A stretch of DNA of 64,000 nt from Streptomyces sp. NRRL S-455 (GCF_000717875.1 NZ_JOCT01000005.1:124001-188000), one strand, 5' to 3'. Counted from the stretch's first letter, positions 32,684 to 41,595 are shown. The notes: generated by a model from the sequence alone, not told the origin. Numbers and translations are program-made.

Positions 32684-33270
32684 CAGCGGGTGGTGTCCGC
32701 GGTCGCCTCGGAGAGGGCCTGCGCGAAGGCGAGTGCCTGGCGCACGGTCTCCGGCCCGTCCCCGGCCTCGCTGACGCGCAGGCTGAGGTCGTCCGCCGTC
32801 GAGTTGCCGGTGTAGCCGTGGTCCGCCTCGCAGTTGGGGTCGCCGCAGGCGGCCGGCTCCAGGTCGATGCGGGAGACGGCGCCCCAGCCGATGGTGAGGA
32901 CGACCTCGCGGGGCAGGGTGCCCGGCTTGTACGACTCCGGGTTGGCGACCACGCGGCTGACCACGATCGAGGAGATGCGCCCGAGCTTCACGGACTCCGT
33001 GGACGTGGTGGCATACGGCGTCGGGGAGGTGCTGTCGGCGGCCTGTTCGTCGGTGTGGCTGACGATGAAGCGGTGGTCCGTGAGGACGAGCACCGTCACA
33101 TGGCGCCGGACCTCGTTCTGGTCGAACGTCGTCTCCTGGTGGACCAGGTACGACCGGATGGGATCGCCGCCCACCGCGGCCTCCACCGCCTCGGCCACGA
33201 GGGCCGGGTAGTAGCCGCTGCGCTCGATCGCCGCCCGCAGCCCCTGGGTCGTCGTACTGGTCTTGGCCAT
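32683..33270 (-). CDS. DUF5998 family protein
   Basis: A 195-residue protein of the actinobacterial DUF5998 family, with no known function. It has a helical start (TTTQGLRAAIERSGYYPALV), beta strands with TVLVLTDHRFIVSHTDE and a Cys-rich segment (ACGDPNCEADHGY, about residues 148-160) that may bind metal. The ATG at 33268-33270 is preceded by a purine-rich stretch. It overlaps the downstream phosphodiesterase gene by one base, so the two probably work together, and follows the acetyltransferase gene in the same direction. Confidence 0.82.
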   Translation of the reverse strand: MAKTSTTTQGLRAAIERSGYYPALVAEAVEAAVGGDPIRSYLVHQETTFDQNEVRRHVTVLVLTDHRFIVSHTDEQAADSTSPTPYATTSTESVKLGRISSIVVSRVVANPESYKPGTLPREVVLTIGWGAVSRIDLEPAACGDPNCEADHGYTGNSTADDLSLRVSEAGDGPETVRQALAFAQALSEATADTTR

Positions 33271-33321
33271 GAGGCCCATCCTACGGGGGACCACTGACTG
33301 CGAGGGACAGCTCGCCCCCTG

Positions 33322-36147
33322 TCAGTACGCGGGGAGGGTCCGCGGGCCGAGGTCGTCGCGGGCGGGCGGTGGGGCCAGGCGGACGGAGGCGCCCAGGACG
33401 CTCAGGCCGTGCGAGGCGACGACGACCGGCTCCAGGGTGACCGCGACCACCTCGGGATGGTCGTCGACCAGCCGGGACACCCGCAGCAGCAGCTCCTCCA
33501 GGGCACGGGTGTCGGCCGGTGCGGAGCCGCGCCAGCCGAACAGCAGGGGTGCCGTGCGGATCGACCGCACCAGCGAGGTCGCCTCCTTGTCGGTGACCGG
33601 GATCAGCCGGTGGGCGGTGTCCCCGAGCAGCTGGGAGGCGGCTCCGGCGAGCCCGAAGGAGAGCACGGCTCCGGCCGCGGGGTCGATGACGGCCCGTACG
33701 ACGACGTCCACGCCGCGCGGCGCCATCCGCTGTACCACCGGGCGCAGCTCGTCCGGCGTGCCGAACAGTTCCGTCAACTCCGCGTACGCGCGTCGCAGTT
33801 GGTCCTCGTCCGCGAGGTCGAGGCGTACGCCGCCCAGGTCGGCGCGGTGCCGCAGGTGCGGGGCGGTGGCCTTGAGGGCCACGGGGTAGCCGAGGCCGCG
33901 GGCGGCCTCGGCGGCGGCGTCGGGGGTCGGGGCGGGCAGGGTGCGGTGGACGTGGACGCCGTAGTGGCCGAGCAGGTCGCAGGTCTCGCCCGCGCCGAGC
34001 GTGAAGCCCTTCCCGCGCGCGAGGAGCCCGTCGATCAGCGTGGCGGCGCCCCTGACGTCGATGTCCTCGTACTCGGGCACCTTGCCGGGCTCGGCGGCGT
34101 CGCGTCGCCACTGGGCGTAGGTGACGGCCTGGGCGAGGGCCCGTACAGCACGTTCGGCGGCGGGATAGGCGGGGATGAGGTGGGTGCCGTCGGGGGGTTC
34201 TTCGGCGGGCGTCGGATGGGACGGGACTTGAGGGGCGTCGGGGCTGTTTTGCGGCGGATTGTCCGTCCCGGCCTGTGGTGCCGTGCTGGCCGCTGCCGAC
34301 AGGGCCTCGGCCAGGCCGCCGAGCTCCACGTGGACGACCAGGACCGGCTTGGCCGGAGCCGCGGCCGCCGCGGAGCGGAGCGCCTCGGCGAGGGCCGCGT
34401 CCCCGATCGACCCCTCCCCCACCGCCGGTATGGCGGTGACGACCACCGCGTCGCACGAGTCGTCCGCCAGCGCCCGGGACAGGGCCGCGTGGAAGTCCGC
34501 CGCCGATGCCGCCGTGGTCAGGTCGAGCGGGGGATGCGGCCGCAGCCCCTCGGCGAGGCACGCGTCGTAGGTGAGCAGGCCGAGCGACTCGGAGTTGCCG
34601 AGGATCGCCACCCGGGGACCGGCGGGCAGGGGCTGGCGGGCGAGCAGCAGGCCCGCGTCCACCAGGTCGGTGATGGTGTCGACCCGGATGACGCCGGCCT
34701 GGCGCAGCAGCGCCGAGACGGTCGCGTGCGGCAGCCGGGTCGCCCGTACCGCGTGCCCCTGGGGGGCGGCGCCGTGCCGGGCACCCTGGACCACGACCAG
34801 CGGTTTCGCCGCGGCGGTCCGGCGGGCGAGGCGGGCGAACTTGCGGGGGTTGCCGATGGACTCCAGGTACATGAGGACGACGTCGGTGTCGGGGTCCTCG
34901 TGCCAGTACTGGAGGACGTCGTTGCCGGAGACGTCGGCCCGGTTGCCGGAGGAGACGAAGGTGGAGACGCCGGTCACACCCGTGACGCCGCCGCCGCGCC
35001 GGTGCAGCCGGGACAGCAGGGCGATGCCGATGGCGCCGGACTGGGCGAAGAGTCCGATCCGGCCGGGGCGCGGCATCTCGGGGGCGAGGGAGGCGTTGAG
35101 CCGCACCTCCGGGGAGGTGTTGATGAGGCCGAAGGCGTTCGGCCCGATGATCCGCATGCCGTAGGTGCGCGCGTGCCGCACGAGGGCGCGCTGGCGTTCA
35201 CGGCCCTCGGGGCCGCTGTCGGCGTACCCGGCGGAGATGACGACGAGACCCTGTACGCCGTGTTCGCCGCACTCGGTGACGGCCTCGGGGACGTGCTCGG
35301 CGGGTACGGCGACGACCGCCAGGTCGACCGGGCCGTCGATGTCGCGGACCGAGCGGTGGGCGGGCACCCCGTCGAGTTCCCTCTGCCCCTCGGGGAGGGC
35401 CTTGTTCACGGCGTGGAGGCGGCCCGTGAACCCGGCGTCGCGGATGTTGCCGAGAACGCTGCGGCCCACGCCGCCGGGGTTGCGTCCGGCGCCGATGACG
35501 GCGACCGAGCCGGGCGCGAGCAGCCGCTGCACGGAGCGTGCCTCGGCGCGGTGTTCGCGCGCGTACTGCACGGCGAGGGAGCGGTCGGTGGGTTCGAGGT
35601 CGAACTCCAGACGGACGACGCCGTCCTCGAAGCTGCGCTTCTGGGTGTACCCGGCGTCCGTGAACACCTTGATCATCTTGGTGTTGGCGGGCAGCACCTC
35701 GGCGGCGAAGCGGCGGATGCCGCGCTCGCGGGCCACGGCGGCGATGTGTTCGAGGAGGGCGGAGGCGACGCCGCGGCCCTGGTGGGCGTCCTGCACCAGG
35801 AAGGCGACCTCGGCCTCGTCGGCGGGTGCGGACGCGGGTATTCCGTCCGGGCCGATCCGGTCGTAGCGTACGGTGGCGATGAACTCGCCGCCCACTGTGG
35901 CCGCGAGTCCCACCCGGTCCACAAAGTCGTGGTGCGTGAAGCGGTGGACGTCCTTGGCGGACAGGCGAGGGTACGGCGCGAAGAAGCGGTAGTACTTCGA
36001 CTCGTCGGAGACCTGCTCATAGAAGCTGACCAGGCGCTCGGCGTCATCAACGGTGATGGGCCGGACGCGCGCGGTGCCACCGTCGCGCAGCACCACGTCG
36101 GCTTCCCAGTGGGCGGGATACTCGTGCCGGTCCGGCGAGGTCTGCAT
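33322..36147 (-). CDS. patA: PatA-type GNAT protein acetyltransferase fused to an ADP-forming acyl-CoA synthetase-like region
   Basis: A 941-residue protein. The N-terminal GNAT domain (about residues 20-180) contains the acetyl-CoA motif VQDAHQGRGVASALLEH. The rest is an NDP-forming acyl-CoA synthetase-like region with a CoA-binding domain (SVAVIGAGRNPGGVGRSV), a succinyl-CoA-synthetase-like domain, a Pro-rich linker (about 630-665) and a C-terminal ATP-grasp domain (GYPVALKATAPHLRHR, DLGGVRLDL). The order GNAT first matches Streptomyces PatA, a lysine acetyltransferase that controls acyl-CoA synthetases; other bacteria have GNAT last. The ATG at 36145-36147 gives the start MQTSPDRHEY. The synthetase part may be only regulatory. 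Confidence 0.85.
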   Translation of the reverse strand: MQTSPDRHEYPAHWEADVVLRDGGTARVRPITVDDAERLVSFYEQVSDESKYYRFFAPYPRLSAKDVHRFTHHDFVDRVGLAATVGGEFIATVRYDRIGPDGIPASAPADEAEVAFLVQDAHQGRGVASALLEHIAAVARERGIRRFAAEVLPANTKMIKVFTDAGYTQKRSFEDGVVRLEFDLEPTDRSLAVQYAREHRAEARSVQRLLAPGSVAVIGAGRNPGGVGRSVLGNIRDAGFTGRLHAVNKALPEGQRELDGVPAHRSVRDIDGPVDLAVVAVPAEHVPEAVTECGEHGVQGLVVISAGYADSGPEGRERQRALVRHARTYGMRIIGPNAFGLINTSPEVRLNASLAPEMPRPGRIGLFAQSGAIGIALLSRLHRRGGGVTGVTGVSTFVSSGNRADVSGNDVLQYWHEDPDTDVVLMYLESIGNPRKFARLARRTAAAKPLVVVQGARHGAAPQGHAVRATRLPHATVSALLRQAGVIRVDTITDLVDAGLLLARQPLPAGPRVAILGNSESLGLLTYDACLAEGLRPHPPLDLTTAASAADFHAALSRALADDSCDAVVVTAIPAVGEGSIGDAALAEALRSAAAAAPAKPVLVVHVELGGLAEALSAAASTAPQAGTDNPPQNSPDAPQVPSHPTPAEEPPDGTHLIPAYPAAERAVRALAQAVTYAQWRRDAAEPGKVPEYEDIDVRGAATLIDGLLARGKGFTLGAGETCDLLGHYGVHVHRTLPAPTPDAAAEAARGLGYPVALKATAPHLRHRADLGGVRLDLADEDQLRRAYAELTELFGTPDELRPVVQRMAPRGVDVVVRAVIDPAAGAVLSFGLAGAASQLLGDTAHRLIPVTDKEATSLVRSIRTAPLLFGWRGSAPADTRALEELLLRVSRLVDDHPEVVAVTLEPVVVASHGLSVLGASVRLAPPPARDDLGPRTLPAY

Positions 36148-36235
36148 GGGCCCCAGAGTACGGCTCGTGTCCGGCAACGGCGCGAGACGGTCTCCGGAGG
36201 GCGTCAGCCGGGTCGAGGCCGCGACCCGACGGCAC

Positions 36236-36264
36236 CCCGGGGCGGTCCCTCGAGGACCGCCCCG
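36236..36264. promoter_or_regulatory. strong hairpin in the ptsH upstream region
   Basis: A perfect 12-bp stem CCGGGGCGGTCC / GGACCGCCCCGG with a 5-nt loop, between the divergent starts of patA and ptsH and 22 bp before the DasR-like operator. No gene ends here in either direction, so it may insulate ptsH from upstream transcription or lie in the patA leader. Confidence 0.45.
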
Positions 36265-36285
36265 GTACAACTTCACGCTGTGGGA

Positions 36286-36301
36286 AACTGGTCTAGACAA
36301 C
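36286..36301. promoter_or_regulatory. DasR operator (dre) ACTGGTCTAGACAACC
   Basis: Matches the DasR responsive element of Streptomyces (ACTGGTCTAGACCA(C/G)T) in its left half and centre, with changes only in the right end. It lies 26 bp upstream of the ptsH start, where DasR control of ptsH is established in S. coelicolor. GlcNAc-derived phosphosugars relieve DasR binding. Confidence 0.8.
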
Positions 36302-36326
36302 CCTGAACACCGAAGGGCAGCAACAC

Positions 36327-36608
36327 ATGGCTGAGCGCCGCGTCAACGTCGGCTGGGCCGAGGGCCTCCACGCCCGCCCCGCCTCCATCTTCGTCCGAGC
36401 CGCCACGGCCGCAGGCGTCCCGGTGACGATCGCCAAGGCAGGCGGCACCCCCGTGAACGCGGCCTCCATGCTGGCCGTTCTCGGCCTCGGCGCACAGGGC
36501 GGCGAGGAGATCGTCCTCGCCTCCGACGCCGAGGGCGCGGACGCCGCTCTCGACCGGCTCGCGAAGCTGGTCTCCGAGGGTCTCGAGGAACTTCCCGAGA
36601 CCGTCTGA
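36327..36608 (+). CDS. ptsH: HPr phosphocarrier of the PTS
   Basis: A 93-residue HPr that carries phosphate from enzyme I to the EIIA domains of the sugar PTS, in Streptomyces mainly for GlcNAc and fructose. The active His is in GLHARPAS (about residue 15). The Ser of the regulatory site region is in NAASMLAVL (about 47). The length is typical. A DasR-like operator and a strong hairpin lie upstream and a perfect terminator follows, so it is a single gene. The neighbouring GntR gene converges with it. Confidence 0.94.
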   Translation: MAERRVNVGWAEGLHARPASIFVRAATAAGVPVTIAKAGGTPVNAASMLAVLGLGAQGGEEIVLASDAEGADAALDRLAKLVSEGLEELPETV

Positions 36609-36639
36609 GTTTTTCTCCGCGCCGGACCCGGCGCACCCT

Positions 36640-36673
36640 GAAGGGCTCGCCCGATTCATCGGGCGGGCCCTTC
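36640..36673. terminator. hairpin terminator after ptsH
   Basis: A 16-bp stem with one G-U pair and a tight 2-4-nt loop, 31 bp past the ptsH stop. It is followed by a short T-rich stretch and could also serve the convergent GntR gene. Confidence 0.8.
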
Positions 36674-36754
36674 GCCTTTTCGGCGAATTCCCGGATTGCG
36701 GGCAGCAGAAATAATCCCCCGCGAATTAGCTGCTCTTTGTATACGGCTCTTGTG

Positions 36755-37450
36755 TTAATGCCGCAGGCTCGCCGTGTTTACGGAATGTTGCGAGTTCCTC
36801 ACACGCTCGGCGCGCTCCCCGGTGGAACCGAAACGCAGTCGGTGCGCGGCCGTCGCGCGCTCGGTGTGCCGCGCCGTGACCGCCCGCGCGCGCTCGCCGT
36901 CGCCGCGCGCCACCGCGTCGACGATCGCGCCGTGCTCGGTCCAGGACTCCATGGGACTGTCCGGCACCTCCACGGCGTACATCCAGGCGATCTTGTGGCG
37001 CAGCTGGGTGAGCATCGAGGTCAGCGCCGGACTGCCGGATGCCTGTGCCAGCGTCTCGTGGAACCAGCCGCCCAGAGAGCGCAGGTCGTCGCTGTTGCCC
37101 CGGCGGGCACGCTCCTGCCCGAGCCGGACCAGTCCGCGCAGGACCTTCAGATGGGCCTCGGTGCGGCGCTGGGCGGCCCGGGCGGCACCGAGCGGCTCCA
37201 GCAGCATGCGCATCTCCAGCAGGTCGGCGGCCTCCTGCTCGGTGGGTTCGGCGACGCAGGCGCCCGCGTGCCGCCGGGTCACCACGAAGCCCTCGGCCTC
37301 CAGGGTGCGCAGGGCCTCCCGGACGGGGACGCGCGAGACGCCGTAGCGGCGCGCGAGGAGTTCCTCGGTCAGCCGGCTGCCGCGTTCGTAGACACCCGCG
37401 ACGATGTCGTCCCGGATGGCCGTGCACACCGAGTGCGCGGGAATACGCAT
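36755..37450 (-). CDS. GntR-family (FCD domain) transcriptional regulator
   Basis: A 231-residue regulator of the FadR subfamily. The winged helix-turn-helix (about residues 8-68) has RYGVSRVPVREALRTLEAEGFV. The C-terminal helical FCD domain has metal-ligand-like residues (EMRMLLEPL, FHETLAQASG, TEHGAIVDAVARGD). The effector is unknown. The ATG start at 37448-37450 follows a purine-rich GGAGG-like stretch. It is convergent with ptsH, but the family differs from DasR (UTRA domain), so it does not itself explain the dre site. Confidence 0.87.
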   Translation of the reverse strand: MRIPAHSVCTAIRDDIVAGVYERGSRLTEELLARRYGVSRVPVREALRTLEAEGFVVTRRHAGACVAEPTEQEAADLLEMRMLLEPLGAARAAQRRTEAHLKVLRGLVRLGQERARRGNSDDLRSLGGWFHETLAQASGSPALTSMLTQLRHKIAWMYAVEVPDSPMESWTEHGAIVDAVARGDGERARAVTARHTERATAAHRLRFGSTGERAERVRNSQHSVNTASLRH

Positions 37451-37588
37451 GACCGACCTCCGTTTAATCCCCGTGAAACGTCGAGGAGTGACGCGTGTTC
37501 CGTGACTCTATTGCAATCAGCCCGGATTTCCGACGGCAGGTGGGAATCCATGGATATTTTTTGGACAGTGGGCCGTGGCAAACACCGA

Positions 37589-37615
37589 AAGCCCCGGCTC
37601 GGGGAGCCGGGGCTT
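37589..37615. terminator. hairpin terminator after the M23 peptidase gene
   Basis: A perfect 11-bp stem AAGCCCCGGCT / AGCCGGGGCTT with a 5-nt loop, 24 bp past the stop of the peptidase. Confidence 0.8.
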
Positions 37616-37638
37616 CGGGAATCCGAAACGGTGTGCCG

Positions 37639-38439
37639 TCAGACGTTCACGCCGTGCGAGCGGAGGTAGGCGACGGGGTCGATGTCGGAGCCGTACTCGG
37701 GGCTCGTGCGGGCCTCGAAGTGCAGGTGCGGGCCGGTGACGTTGCCGGTGGCGCCGGACAGGCCGATCTGCTGGCCGGGGGTGACCTGCTGGCCGACCGA
37801 GACGCCGACGGACGACAGGTGGCCGTACTGGGTGTATGTCCCGTCGTTCATCTTGATCACGACCTGGTTGCCGTAGGAGCCGCCCCAGCCGGCCTCGACG
37901 ACCGTGCCCATGCCGACCGCGCGGACGGAGGTGCCGGTGGCGGCGTGGAAGTCGACGCCGGTGTGGCTGCCGGAGGACCACAGGCCGCTGCTGGTCTGGT
38001 AGCCGGTGGAGACGTACGAGCCGGAGATCGGGGACACGTAGCTGCCGAGGCGCTTGCGCTCGGCCTCGCGGGCGGCACGCTCCTTGGCCTCGCGGGCCTC
38101 CTCGGCCGCCTGCTCGGCCGCCTTCTTGGCCTTCTCGGCGAGTTCGGCGGCCCGCTTGCGCGCGGCCTCCTCGGCCTTCTTCTTGGCGGCGGCCTCCTCG
38201 GCGGCCTGCTTCTGGGCGGCGGCCTGGGCGTCGATCTGATGGGCCACGGTGTCGCCCATGGTGACGACCGGGGTGAGGCCGGTCTGCTCGGCTGCGGGCT
38301 CCGCCGCCATGGCCGCCGGAGCCGCCACGGTGCCGATGACACCGGTGGTGGCGAGGGCCGCGACGCCCGCGGCGCGGGCCGTACGGCGCTGGATACGGCT
38401 GGGACGACGGTGCTTCCCGGTGGCGCGCGTGAACGCCAT
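37639..38439 (-). CDS. secreted M23 metallopeptidase with coiled coil
   Basis: A 266-residue exported peptidoglycan hydrolase. A signal peptide with a basic start is followed by a hydrophobic core (about residues 22-45, ending AMA-AEP). Next comes a long Ala/Lys/Glu coiled coil (about 65-130) and an M23 (LytM-type) domain (about 135-266). The zinc ligands are visible in SGSHTGVDFHA (H and D), GHLS and HLHFEA. It acts outside the cell on crosslinks; the exact bond is not known. Its transcript carries a c-di-AMP riboswitch, as do other Streptomyces wall hydrolase genes. Confidence 0.92.
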   Translation of the reverse strand: MAFTRATGKHRRPSRIQRRTARAAGVAALATTGVIGTVAAPAAMAAEPAAEQTGLTPVVTMGDTVAHQIDAQAAAQKQAAEEAAAKKKAEEAARKRAAELAEKAKKAAEQAAEEAREAKERAAREAERKRLGSYVSPISGSYVSTGYQTSSGLWSSGSHTGVDFHAATGTSVRAVGMGTVVEAGWGGSYGNQVVIKMNDGTYTQYGHLSSVGVSVGQQVTPGQQIGLSGATGNVTGPHLHFEARTSPEYGSDIDPVAYLRSHGVNV

Positions 38440-38462
38440 GGAGTGGCTGATCCTTTCCTTCC

Positions 38463-38606
38463 CTCTCGCCTACCGGGTTAGCTGACGGGTTCGGAGCAGG
38501 AAGGTCTCCTACGGACCCCCTCGCGGTGCGCGCGGGCGTCCGATTCACCCCAGGGACTGCGGTTGGGTCCCCGGCTCCCCTGGCTCGCGCCGTATGGGGA
38601 CTCGGC
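38463..38606 (-). ncRNA. ydaO/yuaA-type c-di-AMP riboswitch
   Basis: The leader of the M23 gene carries the class features in order along the minus strand: GAGCCAGGGGAGCCGGGG, AGTCCCTGGGGTGAATCGG, GTAGGAGACCTTCCTGCTCC, then CCCGTCAGCTAACCCGG and AGGCGAG with a following GGAAGGA. This is the arrangement known from c-di-AMP riboswitches upstream of Streptomyces resuscitation-factor and wall-hydrolase genes. It ends about 24 nt before the start codon. In the known class, high c-di-AMP turns the gene off. No separate terminator is clear, so control may be at read-through or initiation. Confidence 0.85.
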
Positions 38607-38762
38607 GATGACTGTCCGGTGCCGCGGTTGCGGCGCACTGCCTGACGAACAGCCCGGACGACGCTAAGCGGGGCCACTTTCAATTCCCAAACGGATCGCC
38701 GCTTTTGTAGTGCATCCCACAGGGCAGACGGGCAACTCCCGTATCAATTCGGGCATAAAGGA

Positions 38763-38791
38763 GCCCTGGTGCCTAAGAAGACAACCAGGGC
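38763..38791 (-). terminator. hairpin after the second M16 gene
   Basis: An 8-bp stem GCCCTGGT / ACCAGGGC with a 13-nt loop, 17 bp past the stop of the M16 gene on the minus strand. Its strength is moderate. Confidence 0.5.
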
Positions 38792-38807
38792 CCCTACGCG
38801 TGTGCCC

Positions 38808-40196
38808 CTACTCGGCGGCGACGACCGTGACTTCGCCGATGCCCAGGGCCTCGACCGGGCCCTTGATCTGCGCCGCGTCACCGACGAGGACGGTCACCAG
38901 ACGGTCCACCGGGAAGGCGCTGACGGCCGCCGCGGTGGCTTCCACCGTGCCGGTCGCGGCGAGCTGCCGGTACAGCGTGGCCTGGTAGTCGTCGGGCAGG
39001 TGCTGCTCGACCTGGTCGGCCAGCGTGGACGCGACGGCCGCCGCCGTCTCGTACTTCAGCGGCGCCACGCCGACCAGGTTCTGCACGGCGACGTCCCGCT
39101 CGGCGTCGGTCAGTCCCTCGGCGGCGAGGGTGCGCAGCACCGTCCACAGGTCCTGAAGCGCCGGGCCGGTGTTGGGCGTGTCCACGGAACCGCTGATGGC
39201 GAGCATCGCGGCGCCGGTCCCGTCCGGGGCGGACCTGAGGACCTGGGCGAACGCCCGCACCCCGTAGGTGTAGCCCTTCTCCTCACGCAGGACGCGGTCC
39301 AGGCGGGAGGTGAGGGTGCCGCCCAGGCAGTACGTGCCGAGCACCTGCGCGGGCCACACACGGTCGTGCCGGTCCGCGCCGATGCGGCCGATCAGCAGCT
39401 GCGTCTGGACGGCGCCCGGCCGGTCCACGATCACGACCCGGCCCGTGTCGTCGGCGGTCACCGGCGGCACCGGGCGCGGCTCGGCCGAGGAGCCGGTCCA
39501 CGAGCCCAGCGTGTCCCCGAGCAGCGCGTCGAGGTCGACACCGGTGAGGTCGCCGACGACCACGGCGGTGGCCGTGGCGGGCCTGACGTGCTTCTCGTAG
39601 AAGCCGCGTACGGCCGCGGAGTCGATCGCGGCGACCGTCTCCTCGGTGCCCTGCCGGGGCCGCGACATGCGTGAGTCCGCCGGGAAGAGCTCCTTGGAGA
39701 GCTCCTTGGCGGCGCGCCGCGACGGGTTGGCCAGCTCGTGCGGGATCTCGTCGAGGCGGTTGCGGACCAGCCGCTCGACCTCGCTGTCGGCGAACGCGGG
39801 TGCCCTGAGGGCGTCGGCGATCAGGCCGAGTCCCTTGGCGAGCCGGGAGGCCGGCACCTCCAGGCTGAGCCGGACGCCGGGGTGATCGGCGTGCGCGTCG
39901 AGGGTGGCGCCGGCGCGCTCCAGCTCGGCGGCGAACTCCTCGGCGGAGTGCTTGTCGGTGCCCTCGGAGAAGGCCCGGGCCATGATCGTGGCCACCCCGT
40001 CCAGGCCGGCCGGCTCGGCCTCCAGGGGTGCGGCCAGCAGCACCTCCACGGCGACGACCTGCTGGCCGGGGCGGTGGCAGCGCAGCACCGTCAGGCCGTT
40101 GTCGAGCGTGCCGCGCTCGGGGGCCGGGAAGGCCCACGGCTTGGCGGCGCCCGCCTGCGGCTGGGGGTGGAAGTCCATCGTGGCGAGCTCGGTCAC
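38808..40196 (-). CDS. M16 family protein, non-catalytic partner
   Basis: 462 residues with the M16 peptidase fold but without the zinc site: the place of HxxEH is taken by GVATIMARAF. A conserved substrate-binding segment (LTSRLDRVLREEKGYTYGVRAF, in part, about residues 300-320) is present. This matches the non-catalytic subunit of M16 heterodimers (as in mitochondrial MPP and bacterial pairs). The GTG start (40194-40196) overlaps the stop of the catalytic partner by 4 bp (GTGA); an ATG at 40178 is an alternative. It probably forms a dimer with the product of the upstream gene. Confidence 0.88.
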   Translation of the reverse strand: MTELATMDFHPQPQAGAAKPWAFPAPERGTLDNGLTVLRCHRPGQQVVAVEVLLAAPLEAEPAGLDGVATIMARAFSEGTDKHSAEEFAAELERAGATLDAHADHPGVRLSLEVPASRLAKGLGLIADALRAPAFADSEVERLVRNRLDEIPHELANPSRRAAKELSKELFPADSRMSRPRQGTEETVAAIDSAAVRGFYEKHVRPATATAVVVGDLTGVDLDALLGDTLGSWTGSSAEPRPVPPVTADDTGRVVIVDRPGAVQTQLLIGRIGADRHDRVWPAQVLGTYCLGGTLTSRLDRVLREEKGYTYGVRAFAQVLRSAPDGTGAAMLAISGSVDTPNTGPALQDLWTVLRTLAAEGLTDAERDVAVQNLVGVAPLKYETAAAVASTLADQVEQHLPDDYQATLYRQLAATGTVEATAAAVSAFPVDRLVTVLVGDAAQIKGPVEALGIGEVTVVAAE

Positions 40197-41575
40197 TTGG
40201 CCGCCTCCTCGTTCTCGTCTCCGGCCGCGGCTGCGGTGTCCGCGTCTGTCGCGTCGCTCTCGGCGTCCTCGTCGGCGACGGGCTCGTAGACGAGCACCGC
40301 GCGGTTGTCGGGCCGCAGGCGGGCCTTGGCGACCTCCTGGACCTCCTCCGCCGTGACCTCCAGCACGCGCTGCACGGCGGTCAGGGCGAGCTGCGGGTCG
40401 CCGAACAGCACGGCGTACCGGCACAGTTCGTCGGCACGGCCCGCGACCGTGCCGAGCCGGTCCAGCCACTCGCGCTCCAACTGGGCCTGGGCGCGCTCCA
40501 TCTCCTCGGCCGTGGGGCCCTCCTCGGCGAACCGGGCGAGCTCCTCGTCGATGGCGGTCTCGATGACCGGCACCTCCACGTCACCGGACGTCTTCACGTC
40601 CAGCCAGCCCAGGGAGGGCGCTCCCGCGAGCCGCAGCAGGCCGAAGCCGGCCGCCACGGCCGTACGGTCCCGCCGGACGAGGCGGTTGTAGAGGCGGGAG
40701 GACTCGCCGCCGCCGAGGACGGTGAGGGCGAGGTCGGCCGCGTCGCACTCGCGCGTGCCGTCCTGCGGCAGCCGGTAGGCGGCCATCAGGGCACGCGCCG
40801 GGACCTCCTCCTCGACGACCTCGCGCAGCTGCTCGCCGATGATCTCCGGCAGCGAGCCGTCACGCGGGGCCGGCTTGCCGTCGTGACCGGGAATGGAGCC
40901 GAAGTACTTCTCGACCCAGGCCAGGGTCTGCTCCGGGTCGATGTCACCGACCACGGAGAGCACGGCGTTGTTCGGCGCGTAGTAGGTGCGGAAGAACGCG
41001 CGCGCGTCCTCCAGGGTCGCCGCGTCCAGGTCGGCCATCGAGCCGATCGGGGTGTGGTGGTAGGGGTGGCCCTCCGGGTAGGCGAGGGCGGTCAGCTTCT
41101 CGAAGGCGGTGCCGTAGGGGACGTTGTCGTAGCGCTGGCGGCGCTCGTTCTTGACGACGTCCCGCTGGTTCTCCATCGACTCGTCGTCGAGGGCGGCCAG
41201 CAGGGAGCCCATGCGGTCGGCCTCCAGCCAGAGGGCCAGCTCCAGCTGGTGGGCGGGCATGGTCTCGAAGTAGTTGGTCCGCTCGAAGCTGGTGGTGCCG
41301 TTCAGCGAGCCGCCGGCGCCCTGGACGAGCTCGAAGTGGCCGTTGCCCTTCACCTGGGCGGAACCCTGGAACATCAAGTGCTCGAAAAGGTGAGCCAGGC
41401 CGGTACGGCCCTTGACTTCGTGGCGCGAGCCGACGTCGTACCAGAGGCACACCGCCGCGACCGGGGTCAGGTGGTCCTCGGAGAGCACCACGCGCAGGCC
41501 GTTGGCCAGGCGGTGCTCGGTCGCTGTCAGGCCCCCGGAGCCTGCCTGGGCTGTGGCCGTGTGACCCATGGGCAT
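40193..41575 (-). CDS. M16 zinc peptidase, catalytic partner
   Basis: 460 residues with the catalytic HLFEH (HxxEH, about residues 47-51) and the third ligand Glu in KNERRQRYDN downstream. The C-terminal part has the conserved RLYNRLVRRDR segment. It ends in an acidic Ala/Asp/Glu tail of about 25 residues. M16 enzymes degrade or process peptides inside a closed chamber; the substrate is unknown. The ATG at 41573-41575 follows GAAGGGAC; a second ATG two codons later is also possible. The gene is coupled to the inactive partner. Confidence 0.9.
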   Translation of the reverse strand: MPMGHTATAQAGSGGLTATEHRLANGLRVVLSEDHLTPVAAVCLWYDVGSRHEVKGRTGLAHLFEHLMFQGSAQVKGNGHFELVQGAGGSLNGTTSFERTNYFETMPAHQLELALWLEADRMGSLLAALDDESMENQRDVVKNERRQRYDNVPYGTAFEKLTALAYPEGHPYHHTPIGSMADLDAATLEDARAFFRTYYAPNNAVLSVVGDIDPEQTLAWVEKYFGSIPGHDGKPAPRDGSLPEIIGEQLREVVEEEVPARALMAAYRLPQDGTRECDAADLALTVLGGGESSRLYNRLVRRDRTAVAAGFGLLRLAGAPSLGWLDVKTSGDVEVPVIETAIDEELARFAEEGPTAEEMERAQAQLEREWLDRLGTVAGRADELCRYAVLFGDPQLALTAVQRVLEVTAEEVQEVAKARLRPDNRAVLVYEPVADEDAESDATDADTAAAAGDENEEAAK

Positions 41576-41595
41576 GTACGTCCCTTCGATCGCGA

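Noticed and set aside
33409..36306. An open frame of 965 codons on the + strand opposite patA
   Set aside because: Shadow frame with no recognisable domain; patA on the minus strand explains the region.
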